Shown here in pieces: positions 31,969-43,191 of a stretch of 64,000 nucleotides of DNA. This DNA is from Platerodrilus igneus (Eukaryota; Arthropoda; Insecta; Coleoptera; Lycidae), in NCBI GenBank assembly GCA_036346225.1, contig JARFIW010001189.1, positions 1,772,392 through 1,836,391 on the forward strand, in the 5' to 3' direction. Position numbers and translations under genes: made by a program. Under the pieces are notes generated by a model. That model had not been told where the DNA came from, searched no databases, and saw only the letters and a list, made by a program, of their open reading frames with translations. The stretch's first letter is position 1, and every line of letters starts with the position of its first letter.

Positions 31969-32110
31969 AGGAAGACCTAGACCAAGCTATATTAGTCAAA
32001 TTATTAGGAATTTAGGTTGTGAAGGGTATGTGGAGCTTTTTAGATTAGCACAGAATAGAAAAAAAGTTAGAGCTGCGTCAAACCGACCTTAAGTAAGGTC
32101 GAAAACAAAA
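31969..32110 (+). repeat. Second copy of the LINE 3' end
   Basis: Matches 31371-31508 (aagctatattagtcaaattatta, then gctgcgtcaaaccgac and ggtcgaaaacaaaa), including the ORF end and the tail. The LINE thus has two 3' ends in tandem, separated by the 93-bp repeats and about 140 bp of other sequence. Confidence 0.85.
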
Positions 32111-32414
32111 TGATAAGGTACAATATCTTTTGTCAGTATAATAAAATAGTTAATAAAAATATGGAATAAATTACATGAGTTTTTTTTGTTAAGACGCGTT
32201 TCGGTCTTAAAATTTATTAGTATTTTTAATTAACTTATTTTGTACATTACAGACAATTTTAATTGAAAATGGTCGCTGATCAAAAACGCGTCTTAACAAA
32301 AAAAAACCGATGTAATTTATTCCATATTTTTATTAACTATTTTATTATACTGACAAAAGATATTGTACCTATAAATTACATATTATTTTGATGACCAAAA
32401 TCCAGGAACTGCTG

Positions 32415-32417
<3 letters not shown>

Positions 32418-32471
<54 letters not shown>
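32418..32471. repeat. (TA)n microsatellite
   Basis: Pure TA tract that joins the foldback element to element 2, exactly where element 2 should have its 5' LTR. Confidence 0.9.
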
Positions 32472-32475
<4 letters not shown>

Positions 32476-32615
32476 GCGACCCAAAAGTGAGGCTCGAGTT
32501 CCAAATAAAATTTTTGTGATTTTATTCCAGGAAACTGGCGATCTGAGAGAGAGAGAGTTTCTGTGTGTGTATAAATTTAAGAGTATTTTAGAGTGTGTGT
32601 GAGTGATTAGAACGT

Positions 32616-33961
32616 ATGCAGAGAAAGGAGTGGTTAAGGAGTCAAGGAGTGGAAATTGGAAGTAACGATAGTGCATTGGGTGAGAAAAATTCGAAAATGG
32701 AAGAAGCTGGAGGCAGTAGAGATCAGTCGAGGACGGAATCAGGGGATTAAGGAAACGAGATGATAATGAGGATGCTTGAAAGAATGAATGAGACGTTAAG
32801 TGGGGTTAGAGAGGACTCAAATCGAAAATTTGAGTAAATGAGTGAAGAATCGAACAGGAAGTTAGAGGAGATTAGTCAGAAAATAGAATCAAGAAGTTTC
32901 AGAATTTAAAAATAGTCTTACCGTAAAGATGGGGGAAGTTGAAAATAGGGTTGATAAAAATGAGCGTGATATTACAGGTCTTCGACAGGAAATGGGACAT
33001 TTAAGGTCCGAAGTACGCATTTTTTGTGAAGAAGAGATTAATATAAAAATGACTGAAGTAACGGACTCATGTAGGGATCAGTTAGGCAGGGTAGAACGCG
33101 AAGTTAGTAGTATCAAATACAACATGTCAAATTTAACGGGGGATGGTCCCAGATTTTCTACAGGTGGAGTATCATTGGACCAACACATGAAGTTTTATGG
33201 CGATAACAGGGTAAAACCACAAATTTTTATTAATAGCGTAAGAAATCTAGTGGGAAATTTATTTGACGAACAGACTAAACTGAATACGATAAAGGCTTTA
33301 TTAAAGGACAACGCGGAAGCATGGTACAATTTAGTAGGACAGGACATAGACACTTACACGGACTTTGAGGACAGATTTTAAAGCACTACTAGAGTGACCA
33401 CAGACAAGACCAGGTACGAGACGACTTAATCACAGGAAATTTAAGGAGAATTTTCAGGAAGTAGGAGCAATATGCTATACGCAAGTATAGCATAGCAAAG
33501 CAACTGAACCCACCACTGACGGACCGACAAATTATTAAGTATTTATCACGACACTTCGAGGTAGAAATAAGACAGCACGTAGCACTACAGAACATAGTGG
33601 ACAGAGAAATGTTTCTAGAATACTTGCAGAGGTACGACGAGGTAAGTAGTGGACGACCTCGATAACAGGGAAAGACAGATCAACACAGTTAGGTTTGACA
33701 ATAGACGGGACAACTACGCTAGACGGGGAATAGTTACAGATACCAGCGACAGAATTGGGAACAGCGACGACCATACGTTAGAAGTAATAGTTTAGGAAGG
33801 GACCTGCACCGAGACCGGGACCTACCAGAATGAATAGTTCACCAGACATGAGCGGGACTGCTAATACAGACACGGAACGAGTGGAAACGCCTAGGACATA
33901 CGCTGAGGTGACGGCTAGACCAGGACCAAGTAGGGAAAACAGACCTGGACAGGATTTTTAG
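32616..33961 (+). pseudogene. gag: Broken gag of element 2
   Basis: Aligns to the gag of element 1 from the ATG at 32616 to the TAG at 33959-33961. Stops at ggggattaa (about 32747) and gagtaa (about 32834), a short deletion near 32890, and many one-base losses after 33379 break it. The longest intact piece is 32929-33381 (QEMGHLRSEVRIF to TYTDFEDRF). Confidence 0.85.
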
Positions 33962-34999
33962 AACGCGACAGACCACTAGATTTCAGTGTAAATGTATATG
34001 AACATCCACGTGAATTTTTCAAAATTGAGGAGGAAGTAGAGCCAGAAACTAAGGAAAATTATGTTTGCCAATTATTAATTTAGAAATTTTGAGAATAATG
34101 TAGAAGTATTACTTGATACAGGGGCAGAGGCGAGTTTAATATCGGAGGAATTCGTCAGCAAAATTAGGGATAAGGTTTGTGATAGAATTATGCCTAAGAG
34201 TAGTCATTTAGTAGCTCCAAATAAAAAGAAGTTTGCTGTAGTAAATAGTGTTGTGGTGCTTAGGATAGATATAGGAGGTTTAAGCTGTGAACAGGAGTTT
34301 GTAATTGTACCTGGACTGAAGTTTCAGAGCATTTTAGGTGTTGACTGTATGATGCAGTTAGGGGTTTTGATAGATATGGAAAGGAAGGTAATAAGGATTA
34401 AGGATAGGGTAGTGCCATGGAAGGGCAGTTATGAAGTCACAGAGGATGACACGGGGTTTAGTATTAATGTAGTAGAGGTAGAAGATGATGAAGGTAAACA
34501 GATCAACACAATAAGATGTCCAGAGGATAGGAGAGTAGAGGTTCAAGCTTTAGTACAGGAAAATGCAGAATTAGTGGGGGTAGAAGCAACAGCAGCATAT
34601 CGGGAGCAGGTGAAAGCAGAATTATTTTTGACGAGGTTAAGTGGCAAGTTTGTTTTTAATAAAGTAGATTTAAGGGATTCATTCTGGCGGATTCCATTAC
34701 ATAAGAATTCTAGAAAGTACATAGGATTTTCCGTAGAGGGAAAAATCGATAATTGTAAAGTAGTATCGTTTGGTTTGTCGGCAGAAAAGGAAATGATAAT
34801 GAATAAGAAACAGACAAGTGTAGGGACTGAAGAAGAAGTAATATTTAAGAGTCAGGATAATAGGGATGATAAGTTTATTGTATGTGAGATAATAGGGATG
34901 TTAAGTATAGATATAAAAAGGGGAGAAATAGGGATGAAGAGTATTAGGATGGTGAGAAGAAAGACTTGGAGGGTCAAGAAGAGAGTTAGATTTAAATAA
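33962..34999 (+). pseudogene. pol: Protease plus truncated RT of element 2
   Basis: The front of the protease is frameshifted near 34050-34090, but the active-site region LLDTGAEASLI is still readable. From 34190 an ORF of 269 residues runs through SILGVDCMMQLGV, ELVGVEATAA and VDLRDSFWRIPLHKNSRKYI to the end. In element 1 a stop cuts this ORF. The protease to RT-motif-A fusion matches element 1 exactly. The last ~90 residues are basic and unassigned. Confidence 0.75.
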
Positions 35000-35452
35000 C
35001 TTGATGAACAAAGAATAGAGATAGGTGAATTTTAGTATAGTTATATAAAATAAAGCTAGGTATAGGATAAATATGGGAGATAAGTAGAAATAGGTTTAGG
35101 ATGAGAATAAAGAGGAAATGTAGGAAGAAAATAAGATAGGTTAAGTTAGGGGGAAGTAAAGTATAGTGAAGATTAGTTAAAAAGTTAGGAATAGGATAGG
35201 TATATAGGATGTATATAGGATTAGATGGATAAGTAGGATGAAGTTAGGGATAATTTCAGTTTATAAAATTAAGTGAGAGTTAGGAATAGGATAGGGATAT
35301 AGGATAGGTGTAAATATTTTTTGGATTGGAGATAAAGTTAGATAGATAAGGGTAGAGAGATAGGCAATTTTTTTTTGTAATTTTTTTTGTCTAAATGCTT
35401 TATATTTGCATTCAAATAAGTGGGATTATTTGCATTCAAATAGGGGGAAAAT

Positions 35453-37590
35453 ACTCATATTTAGACCAGGGTAGAAAATTAATGAATTACATAAAATAAT
35501 TTTAATCACCGTGTATAAGGAATTTTATTAGATAATACGCTTTATTAAAACACTGTGGAGAATAAAAATTCATTCGTTTCAGTAAAAATAAGAGATTTAA
35601 ATCATGTACAAGACGCTTTATATCAAAAGAAACAGTATTAACAAGCTCTACGTGTAATGTATTTATTCCGAGGAAAGAAACAAATGGAAATTACGTGCAA
35701 AATTTATATTAATTAACTCTATTTCAAGTAACCGGTATTAAACAAAACGTACAGATAATAATTGAATATTTAATTAGGATTCACTAAAAATTAAAGGGTA
35801 TTATTTTTAATTGAAGTTAATTGAATCGTTAGTAACAGATAATATCTATAGAAACTTGTAAAAACCCAATAAAATACCATGTAATAAAGCTCTGAGAATT
35901 AATAGTATGTTTGAACACCTGCGTAGTTTAAAAAGCTCATTCGGCGTAAATTTTGCAGATAATTAATGGTTCAAAGGATCTTGGAGAAACCGGGGCTTAA
36001 TATTCACGGGAAGGCGCGATACGGGGTTATTTAACCCAGATAGTCCACATGGACTGAAAATAATCGATAATAAAGAATATCAATTTGCACCAATACGAAC
36101 AGGTTAGAAAAGGAAAGAGAAAATGCGTCAAGCAAAGACACTAATAATTAAAGGCGTGATATGAGCAACGTCACGAGGGTCACGATTGGTTGAAAATAAG
36201 ATGCACATATGAGAGGTAGAAACAACAATTTCTGTATAAAATTTAATTAGTTATTCTCGGACATGTTTGCGTGCAGTGTGAGAATTTCTGAGATTTAACT
36301 GGCGCGAGTGCAAAATTCGTAAAAACCGACGCGCGAGCTACGGAATGGGAACATAGCAAGCGAAATTCTTGAGAATTGTCCATTTTGGGGACTCGACCGA
36401 CAGACAGGCTAACTTCTATATATACCCAGGTGAATATAAACAAGCTCTCTGACATCCGCGACTTGATTCAAGATGTTAAACAGTGCATTTTAGTTTGATA
36501 AAATAATTTAAAGTTTGCTCGTATATTTTGGTGATTCAAAATAGTTTGTTCTTTACGTGCTAACATGAATATACTTTAGTGCACTTAGATACAAGGTAAT
36601 AAAATTTAGTATCACTGTGCCAATTAGTAAAATTTACAACGACAAATGTATACACAAAAGTAGGCAGTTTTGGCGTATATTGGTGAAAGAAGTATGAATT
36701 TCTTTGCTATTTTACGGAGGTGTTAATGATTAAATGGTTCATAAATGTGTCTGGATCCACAAAACAAGGGTCAGATATACACAGATGAGTTCCGGAAAAG
36801 CCCAGAAACAACTTTAGATGAATAGTGGTGGAGAAAATTTTTAAAGCGTTGAGAATCAGAAGCTGTAAATATAATTCAGTTGGAATGGTGTGATTAACAA
36901 AAGGGACGATGTACATTGAAGCTACAAGTGCAGTAAACTTCAGGTAATTTATACTATTTTGTTTGAACTTTGATATTTTTGTGTGTGTTGAATAACTTTA
37001 TAATTGATTTACTTTAAATGGACATTAGTGAGATTATACTAACAATAAAATTTTAATTTTGAGGTGAAATTTTGCTTGTTTAAGTAGAAAGGGGTATTTA
37101 GTATTGATGTTCTGGATTATGATGAAATTTTAGGTATGTCTTTGAGCTCAATTAGACGAACCTGGTTAATTAACGTAAAGGGGTGGTAGATGCTCTCTTT
37201 GTACTCAGACTCAGGTCTGCATATATTGTTATATTAATTAATAGGCATCCTACAAGGACTTTAATTCTGGATGCACATTAAATGATAATAAAATTAATCT
37301 TGAAATTCTTTTTAAAACTGAAATTTATGCTGAATTTTTAATTTGAAATTTTAATGTATTGTGAATATTGATGTAAATAGAGTTAACGTTCGTGTTTGTG
37401 GTAGGAATGTGTTTGTTTTTTTTATGAATGAGGATGAAAGTTATCTAGGGGAGCAGCCGAGGCGATTAACAGAAGAAAGTCAACGGACCAGGTAATTTAA
37501 TAACTTTGTAGGTTTCACAGCATCTTTGGCATCCAATTCGTAGGGGCTCGAGTCTTAAAGCGGAGTACCCGGAGTTTGGTGGTTTCACAG

Positions 37591-37592
<2 letters not shown>
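35453..37592 (+). repeat. 3' LTR of element 2
   Basis: Starts ACTCATATTTAGACC after the polypurine tract aaatagggggaaaat and ends ttcacagca at a (TA)n tract. Same structure as the LTRs of element 1 but with many substitutions and indels. TATA box at 36417-36426. Confidence 0.88.

Positions 37593-37638
<46 letters not shown>
37593..37638. repeat. (TA)n microsatellite
   Basis: Pure TA tract at the right end of element 2. Confidence 0.9.
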
Positions 37639-37640
<2 letters not shown>

Positions 37641-37827
37641 CTATGATAATAGGGTAGTTCAAGGGTAGATTAAGTCATAGGGGTCGTAGAATAAATATAA
37701 ACAACTTTAACTTTAAGAAAAGCAAATAATTACAGAAATTATGAGTAAATCGGTCACTCTACATAATGTTAATTAAAAGGACACTGTATATAAAATATAC
37801 GGAATTAAACGCATGAGAACATAAATA
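37639..37827. other. Short spacer before mariner-like element 3
   Basis: No gene or repeat recognised. It ends with the TA (37826-37827) used as target by element 3. Confidence 0.5.
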
Positions 37828-38288
37828 CAGTGCTTCCCAAAAGTAACGGATAAATTCGATTAAATGATTATTGACAATTTCTGAGTAAAAAGCTCTGGCA
37901 CGTCGATTTTTATTTTTAAATTGTCATTTAATTATATAATTTTTAACCCCCCACCCTTCAACCCCTAAGCGATAGCATCTCCTACTTAAAAATTTTAAAT
38001 GGCAATGTACCCCTTGTGATACCTTAATTAATAGCATTTTTCATGCAGAAATAAAAATTTACAAAAAATTCTAAATCGGTTGATAAATAACTGTTTTATT
38101 CAATAGAAACGTATTCGCTTAAAGTGCCAATTATCGGATTATCGGGTATGCCTTGACAAACAAAATGTTTGTAAAGTGTCAAATAAGTTTAGTGAAAGTA
38201 CGTTAGTTAAGTGCGTGTTGTTTGTTTAATAATAAGTCAGTTTTATTCAATCAATAAAACTTGAATAAAAAACAAAAACAAACCCAAT

Positions 38289-39080
38289 TTAAATTAAATG
38301 TTCAAACTGCTGTCCGTTAGTCGCTAGGCAGTATCCTAATCTAGAGACAAACTCTTGTTGAACTTTGTTTACTGTCTGAGGGGAAATTAAGCGAAATTCA
38401 TTCCGGATTCTCTGCTTTAACTCGTTAATGTTTTGAGGCCTATTCAGATATACTTTAGTTTTTAAATAACCCCAGAGGAAATAATCCAAACGGGTTAAGT
38501 CGGGAGACCTAGCGGTCCATTCAATTTGTCCTCGTCTACCAATCCACCTCATAGGAAATACCTGGTCAAAATATTCCCGTACTGGACGTGCATAGTGGGG
38601 AGGCGCACCATCTTGCTGTAGACAAATACTGGGATGAGGTAAATCAGGATCTTCTACATTGGGATGTAGTACCGCTAAAGCCCGAATTAATTCAAATTGG
38701 AGAAAATTTAGATACTGTTCTCCATTGAGTGTTCTCTCAAAAAAGTACGGTCCAATAACTTTATTATCCACTATTCCCGCCCAAACATTAATCTTTTGTG
38801 AAAATTGTGTATTTGCTTCCATCATCCAATGCGGATTTTCATTAGCTCAATAACGGCAATTCTGCTTATTAACGGTACCATTTAAATAAAATGTTGCTTC
38901 ACCAGAAAACGTATTTCCTTCAAATCCAGGATTATCATTGCAAAGTCCCATCATTGTCTCACAAAATTGCGCTCGCCTATCAAAATCATCATCTGATAAC
39001 TCTTGCGGTGAAACTTTTGCTTACAGAGAAAACTATGACTGCACTTTTTGATGCATTTAACTGTGAAGCGACTCCCGCAA
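38289..39080 (-). pseudogene. Transposase of element 3, central and C-terminal part
   Basis: 178-residue open piece at 38289-38825 with INVWAGIVDNKVIGPYFFE, LQQDGAPPHYARP (second catalytic Asp) and RSPDLTRLDYFLWGYLKTKV (third). Upstream the reading continues in broken form (for example NENPHW) with a stop where a Trp codon is expected near 38851. The first catalytic Asp zone is not clearly readable. The gene is cut at 39084/39085 by gypsy B; its front end is at 61546-61836. Confidence 0.8.
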
Positions 39081-39084
39081 CGCT
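39081..39084. other. Left target-site duplication of gypsy B (CGCT)
   Basis: CGCT directly before the LTR start; the same four bases follow the other LTR at 61542-61545. Four-base duplications are standard for gypsy integrases. Confidence 0.9.
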
Positions 39085-39613
39085 AGTTAAGGTTCGGGCC
39101 TTTGGAGCTGTGTTTTTAAAAAACAACTTCAAACACTTAACAACATTTATTTAATTTGAAACAGAAAATATGGTGAAATTTGGAATAACTTGTACATAAT
39201 AACTTTAATAAAAAATACTTAATTGTACTGGTGAGTAGCTTGAACAACGAAGTATGGAGTTCGAAGACTGACTGCCGGGCATTGAGCTCCCGGGCTTTTT
39301 ATAATAACCTGCCCCTCACACGGCTGTGGGAACTTGCAGATCTCATGTCTGCGTTTCTCTTAATTGTACACTTTATTACAATGTAACAACTTAATTCTAA
39401 GTAATTGCGGTATGTTGACTGCCTGTGACCTGCCACCTGCAGTATCACTACCCTTACGGATGCAAAGTTGCATGTCCGTTCTCATGAACTGTCGATAACC
39501 TCTCTGGGTTATCCTTGTGTTACAATGCTGCATTGAACTTGTCCTTTTATTTAACAATTTCTATTAGATTCAATATATCAATATATATATAGGTAATTGG
39601 GGGATACATAACT
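39085..39613 (-). repeat. 3' LTR of gypsy B
   Basis: 529 bp, AGTTAAGG to GATACATAACT. Shorter than the 5' LTR (573 bp) mainly because its (TA)n tract is short. Confidence 0.93.
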
Positions 39614-39624
39614 CCTCCCACCGT
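39614..39624 (-). other. Polypurine tract of gypsy B
   Basis: The minus strand reads GGTGGGAGG directly upstream of the 3' LTR, the expected plus-strand primer site. Confidence 0.7.
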
Positions 39625-39681
39625 AAATGAAAAATTAAGGTTTTTCTTAATTTTTAAATACATAAAATTCATTATTTAAAT

Positions 39682-40619
39682 TCATTTAAAATTCATTATT
39701 TCTAAGGGTATACCTATTGTTTCCTTTTTTCTCTTTGTTTCCTTAAATCTGGAACTGTTTCCTTCATTCTTATATCTAAGGTACATTTTGTATAATACAT
39801 ATATAATTACAAAAATTATAAAAATGATTAATACAATTGTCCAAACACTTATATTATTATAATGTAACTTTGGCGTTTTGAGTTCATTTAATTGTTCTTT
39901 ATAACTTTCCACTAATTTCACGGCGTGGTTGAGGTCGTCTAAGTCTAGATGTTCTAGCTTCATAGGTTTCTTGATTATTTCTTCGTCTTCTTGTTGTATC
40001 TTGAACTGTAGTTCCGGTAGGTTTGCAAGTTTCTTTGTTGCTATGGGATCTTGATAAATTCTGATTACTTCATCCTTCAATTTCACATAACAGTCTTCTT
40101 TGAGGGTAATTAGTTTGCTTCCGATTAATGCTTGGTTATTTTCATCTTGGTTGCAGTGGATGGTTGCTATTACTTCTGTTGGGAAAATGGCTATCCATTT
40201 GTTATCTGTAACTTTTTGAATTTTTATGTTAGTTATTTGCACTTGTTTGGCTTCACAGTTTTCGTAATGATTTGAGAATTTTAATAGTTGTACTTCACAA
40301 GGGCTGTCTTCTTTAATGGTTGTTGTCGTCATCGATTGACATAAATATTGGTTTGGTGTTACTTCAGTACATTTTTCGTTTGTATAACCATATCTCAGTT
40401 CATTTAGGGATAGGAATTTGGTTTTGGGTATGATTACTTGGTATGTGCTAGTAACTTTTGTTGGAAAAGCAAATAAATGATAATAATTATAATTGTTACT
40501 TTCTACTATCGGGATTTCTATTAAAAATATTATTTCGTTTTTTTTAATGTTGCTAAAATTTGTTGCATTAAAGTAAGGGTGGATATTATTGAGTAAATAT
40601 TGTAATTTGTATACTGCCT
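39682..40619 (-). pseudogene. env: env remnant of gypsy B (membrane-anchored C-terminal part)
   Basis: A 216-residue open piece (39682-40332) plus upstream in-frame similarity to about 40619. A hydrophobic segment of about 24 residues, VWTIVLIIFIIFVIIYVLY, lies ~50 residues from the C-terminus and is followed by a basic tail. Cys-containing ectodomain strands precede it. Position after integrase and this topology fit the transmembrane half of an errantivirus envelope (baculovirus F-like fusion family). The amino-terminal part with signal peptide, cleavage site and fusion segment is absent, so it could not make a working envelope. Family placement is from position and topology, not from a search. 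Confidence 0.6.
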
Positions 40620-40663
40620 AGTTTATTTGGTAGTATACCGGGGTTGTTATTTATTTATTGTTA

Positions 40664-42069
40664 TTACTTGGTTGTCGGTTCTACCTGGGCGGAGGTTGAC
40701 GGTAAGGGTGATGACTGTCCATCTGAAATTACAGGGTGTCTTAGGTTTTTCAAATGAATGTACTTTGTTATTTTACCGTTGTCTACTACTGCTATGTTTT
40801 TATCTGATATTTTCTTAATTTTAAATGGTCCTAAATTTCTGGGTGCTGTTTTATGTCGCTTGCTTTGAAAGTTTTTCTCATACAAGGTTTGTCCTATTGA
40901 AAATTTATTTGAGTCGGTATTTTTGTTTCGGGTTGTGGTAATACGTTCTTTATCGTTTTCTAATTTATCTTTTACCTTGTCGTAAGTTATTTTTAATTTT
41001 TCTTTGTGGTCTTTTGCATATTGTTGATATACTTCCTTATTGTAGTGTATGTCATAGGGATTTCGTGAATCTGAATGTCCTAATGTTAATTCTAAGGGTG
41101 TAAAATTTGTTGATGAGTGAATTGTGTTATTATAGGCGATTAGTGCGTATGACATTAAATTGGTTATATGTTCCTTTTTATAATTTATTCTTAATAATCG
41201 AATTTGTTCTAACAGGGTTAAATGTAGTCGTTCAATTAGTTCGTTTGACTTAGGGTGGTTTTCCGTTATGATATGAATTTTTATTTTGTGTAGTTCTAAA
41301 GTGTTTTGAATTGTCTCATTTTTAAATTCGCTACCATTGTCTAAAGTTATTGATTCGGGTGTTCCGTAAAATGTGAAATATTGTAAAAATCCTTGGGTCA
41401 CGTCAATGCTATTTTTGGATGTGATTGGTATTGCTTGGCCTATTTTTGTGAATGCGTCTATAATTGTCAGATAGTTTTGCGCTTCTACTACTAGCGTATC
41501 GGCATGTAGTTTTTGAAATGGTTTGTCGGGTGTTTTGGTTAACATTAAGGGTATCTGTGGGAGTTTCCTATCGTATTTCGCTCTGTCACATAGTTCGCAT
41601 TGGTTAATGAAATCTGTGGTCAAGTCCTTCATGTCTTTAAAATAATAACGTCTTACAAGTTGCTTTATAGTTTCGTTAATTCCACGATGGTTGGTTTTTC
41701 CTTCGTGTTGATTCCTAATTACATCGTTTATTTCGTCAGGGTCGTCTAGTGTTATTAGTTTTCTAGTACATCTGATGAGTTCAGGTCCAGAGTTATTAAA
41801 TAGTTTGATGTATAATTCTGAAAATCTTTGATATAAATGTTCGGTGTTGAAATAAAAATAAAATCGTTTTTTCTCAGGGGTGTATTCTTTTAAAATTTTA
41901 ATTATTTGTTCCTCGTTGTCATCTTTAGTTATTTGAATTTGGTATATCTTTTTGTTATCTACTTTTGTATATTTTACTGGATTGGGGTTATTTAAAACTT
42001 CGGTTATTATAAATTGGTTGGGTTTCATATCGATTGCTTCGTTTAAAATTTTAATCGCGTTTTTTGGTT
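40664..42069 (-). CDS. pol: Integrase part of gypsy B pol
   Basis: The 454-residue open part (42028-40664) holds an HHCC zinc module (HEGKTNHRGI...CELC), then the DDE core: HADTLVVEA (Asp), ITLDNGSEFKN (Asp), NELIERLHL (Glu). A chromo-like/GPY-type C-terminus (APRNLGPFKIKKI) follows. All three catalytic residues are present. Upstream, from 42300, the frame holds the end of RNase H (RWRIRLEEYDYEIIYKKG, NNNADALSRIQ) and then a TAA just before 42060, so the integrase would need its own start here. It inserts the cDNA into target DNA in active relatives. Confidence 0.8.
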
Positions 42070-42309
42070 CTTAGTTTTGTGTCGAATGTATCGTGTCGAT
42101 CTCGTCTGGATCTTCCCTTATTTCTGCTTCGTCTACGTTTCCTATAATGGATTCCGTTTCTAATGCATTGAGTTGGATTCTGCTTAAAGCGTCTGCGTTA
42201 TTGTTATAAATTCCTTTTTTATATATAATTTCGTAATCGTACTCTTCGAGTCTGATTCTCCATCGTTGTAATTTTGAATTCGGTTCTTTCAGTTTGCATA
42301 ACCATACTA

Positions 42310-43190
42310 GCGGTCTATATGCTTTTGTAAAAATTGGCTTATTGTCTGTTAACTCGATATTATGTTTTACTGTGTTGGTGAATGTTTATGGTATTCCTTC
42401 ACAATGGAATATGTCTCGGTATTCAAAACATAAGTTTTTAATTGCTCCTTCTTCTTCTTGATTGATGTCGGTATTAAAGCGGATGTTAGTTAAATTTTCT
42501 CTTAACATTTCGTCATGTTCTGTTGGGTTGTATTCGTTTTCTAAATTTTCGTCTATTTCCATTTCGTTAAAATTTAGTTCCTCTACGTTAATTGGGTCTG
42601 TCAATGATAATTCTACGGGATAGTCGTTTGAATTTAATATTGTTGTGGTTGCATAGTTATCTTTTATTTGCACTAAGGCAGTTGGGGTTTCTACTCCTTG
42701 TTGAAATGTCATATGATTTATTATTCCTAAATTTTTGTTAGATTTTACTGGGATTTTTATTTTTCTTTCCGTTCGGGGTTCTATAGTGTATTTTTGTTCA
42801 ACTTGTGTGTTTTGAAATTTAATTGGAATTTTTCCGTATTTTGTCCTTAATAAGCGATTTTTAATGTCAATGTTGGCTCCTAATTTTCTTAGAAGGTCCA
42901 TTCCGATTAATCCGTCATATTTGTCGTTAAATTCAAATACACAAAATTTATGTTTCATTTTAACATTAAATGTTCTCGGCAAGGGTATATTAGCTACGAA
43001 TTGGTGTAGTGTTGTTTGATGGGCTGTTTTAATTTTAAATGGTTCTCTTTCTACATAATCTAAATAATGTTTTTGTACGGTTCTGGGGCTAATTAATGTT
43101 TTTGATGATCCGGTGTCGATTAATAGTTTGAATTTAGCGTGGGGTATTTCTATGTATGGTAATACTAAGTAATTTATGTTATTTAAGTTT
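42310..43190 (-). pseudogene. pol: Protease and RT start of gypsy B, interrupted
   Basis: Similar to element A throughout: DTGSS active site near 43105-43130, GLIGMDLLRKLGANID, then a leucine-to-stop change at 42386-42388. Just after the RT start (TDNKPIFTKAYR) the sequence jumps at gtctatatgc to the RNase H end, deleting the whole RT catalytic region. Next to the gag end it has 27 extra bases (9 codons) that copy A lacks. Confidence 0.8.
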
Positions 43191-43191
43191 A

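Larger units (their letters stand above)
29542..32115 (+). mobile_element. RTE-like LINE, 5'-truncated
   Basis: Bounded by the 11-bp direct repeat AGGTACAATAT (29531-29541 and 32116-32126), which is single-copy in the intact right arm of the foldback element. That is a clean target-site duplication. It holds the spacer and RT domains but no apurinic endonuclease, three 93-bp tandem repeats and a duplicated 3' end. The tail is gaaaacaaaatgata, an AT-rich end without long poly(A). Confidence 0.85.
29482..32419. mobile_element. Foldback (palindromic MITE-like) element split by a LINE
   Basis: The right arm 32283-32419 is the reverse complement of 29482-29541 followed by 32127-32204. Arms are about 137 bp with a ~78 bp loop at 32205-32282. 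The left arm is interrupted by the LINE. The outer ends are ataatcagcag/ctgctgattat. No coding capacity of its own; mobilised, if at all, in trans. Confidence 0.8.
32472..37592 (+). mobile_element. Element 2: decayed relative of element 1, 5' LTR missing
   Basis: It starts with the primer site TGGCGACCC at 32474 directly after (TA)n. It continues with broken gag, a protease/RT remnant, purine-rich tail, polypurine tract and one LTR, and ends at another (TA)n. It shares the RT deletion of element 1, but gag has stops and many small deletions and the LTR is more diverged, so it is older. Loss of the 5' LTR could come from recombination between (TA)n tracts. Confidence 0.85.
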
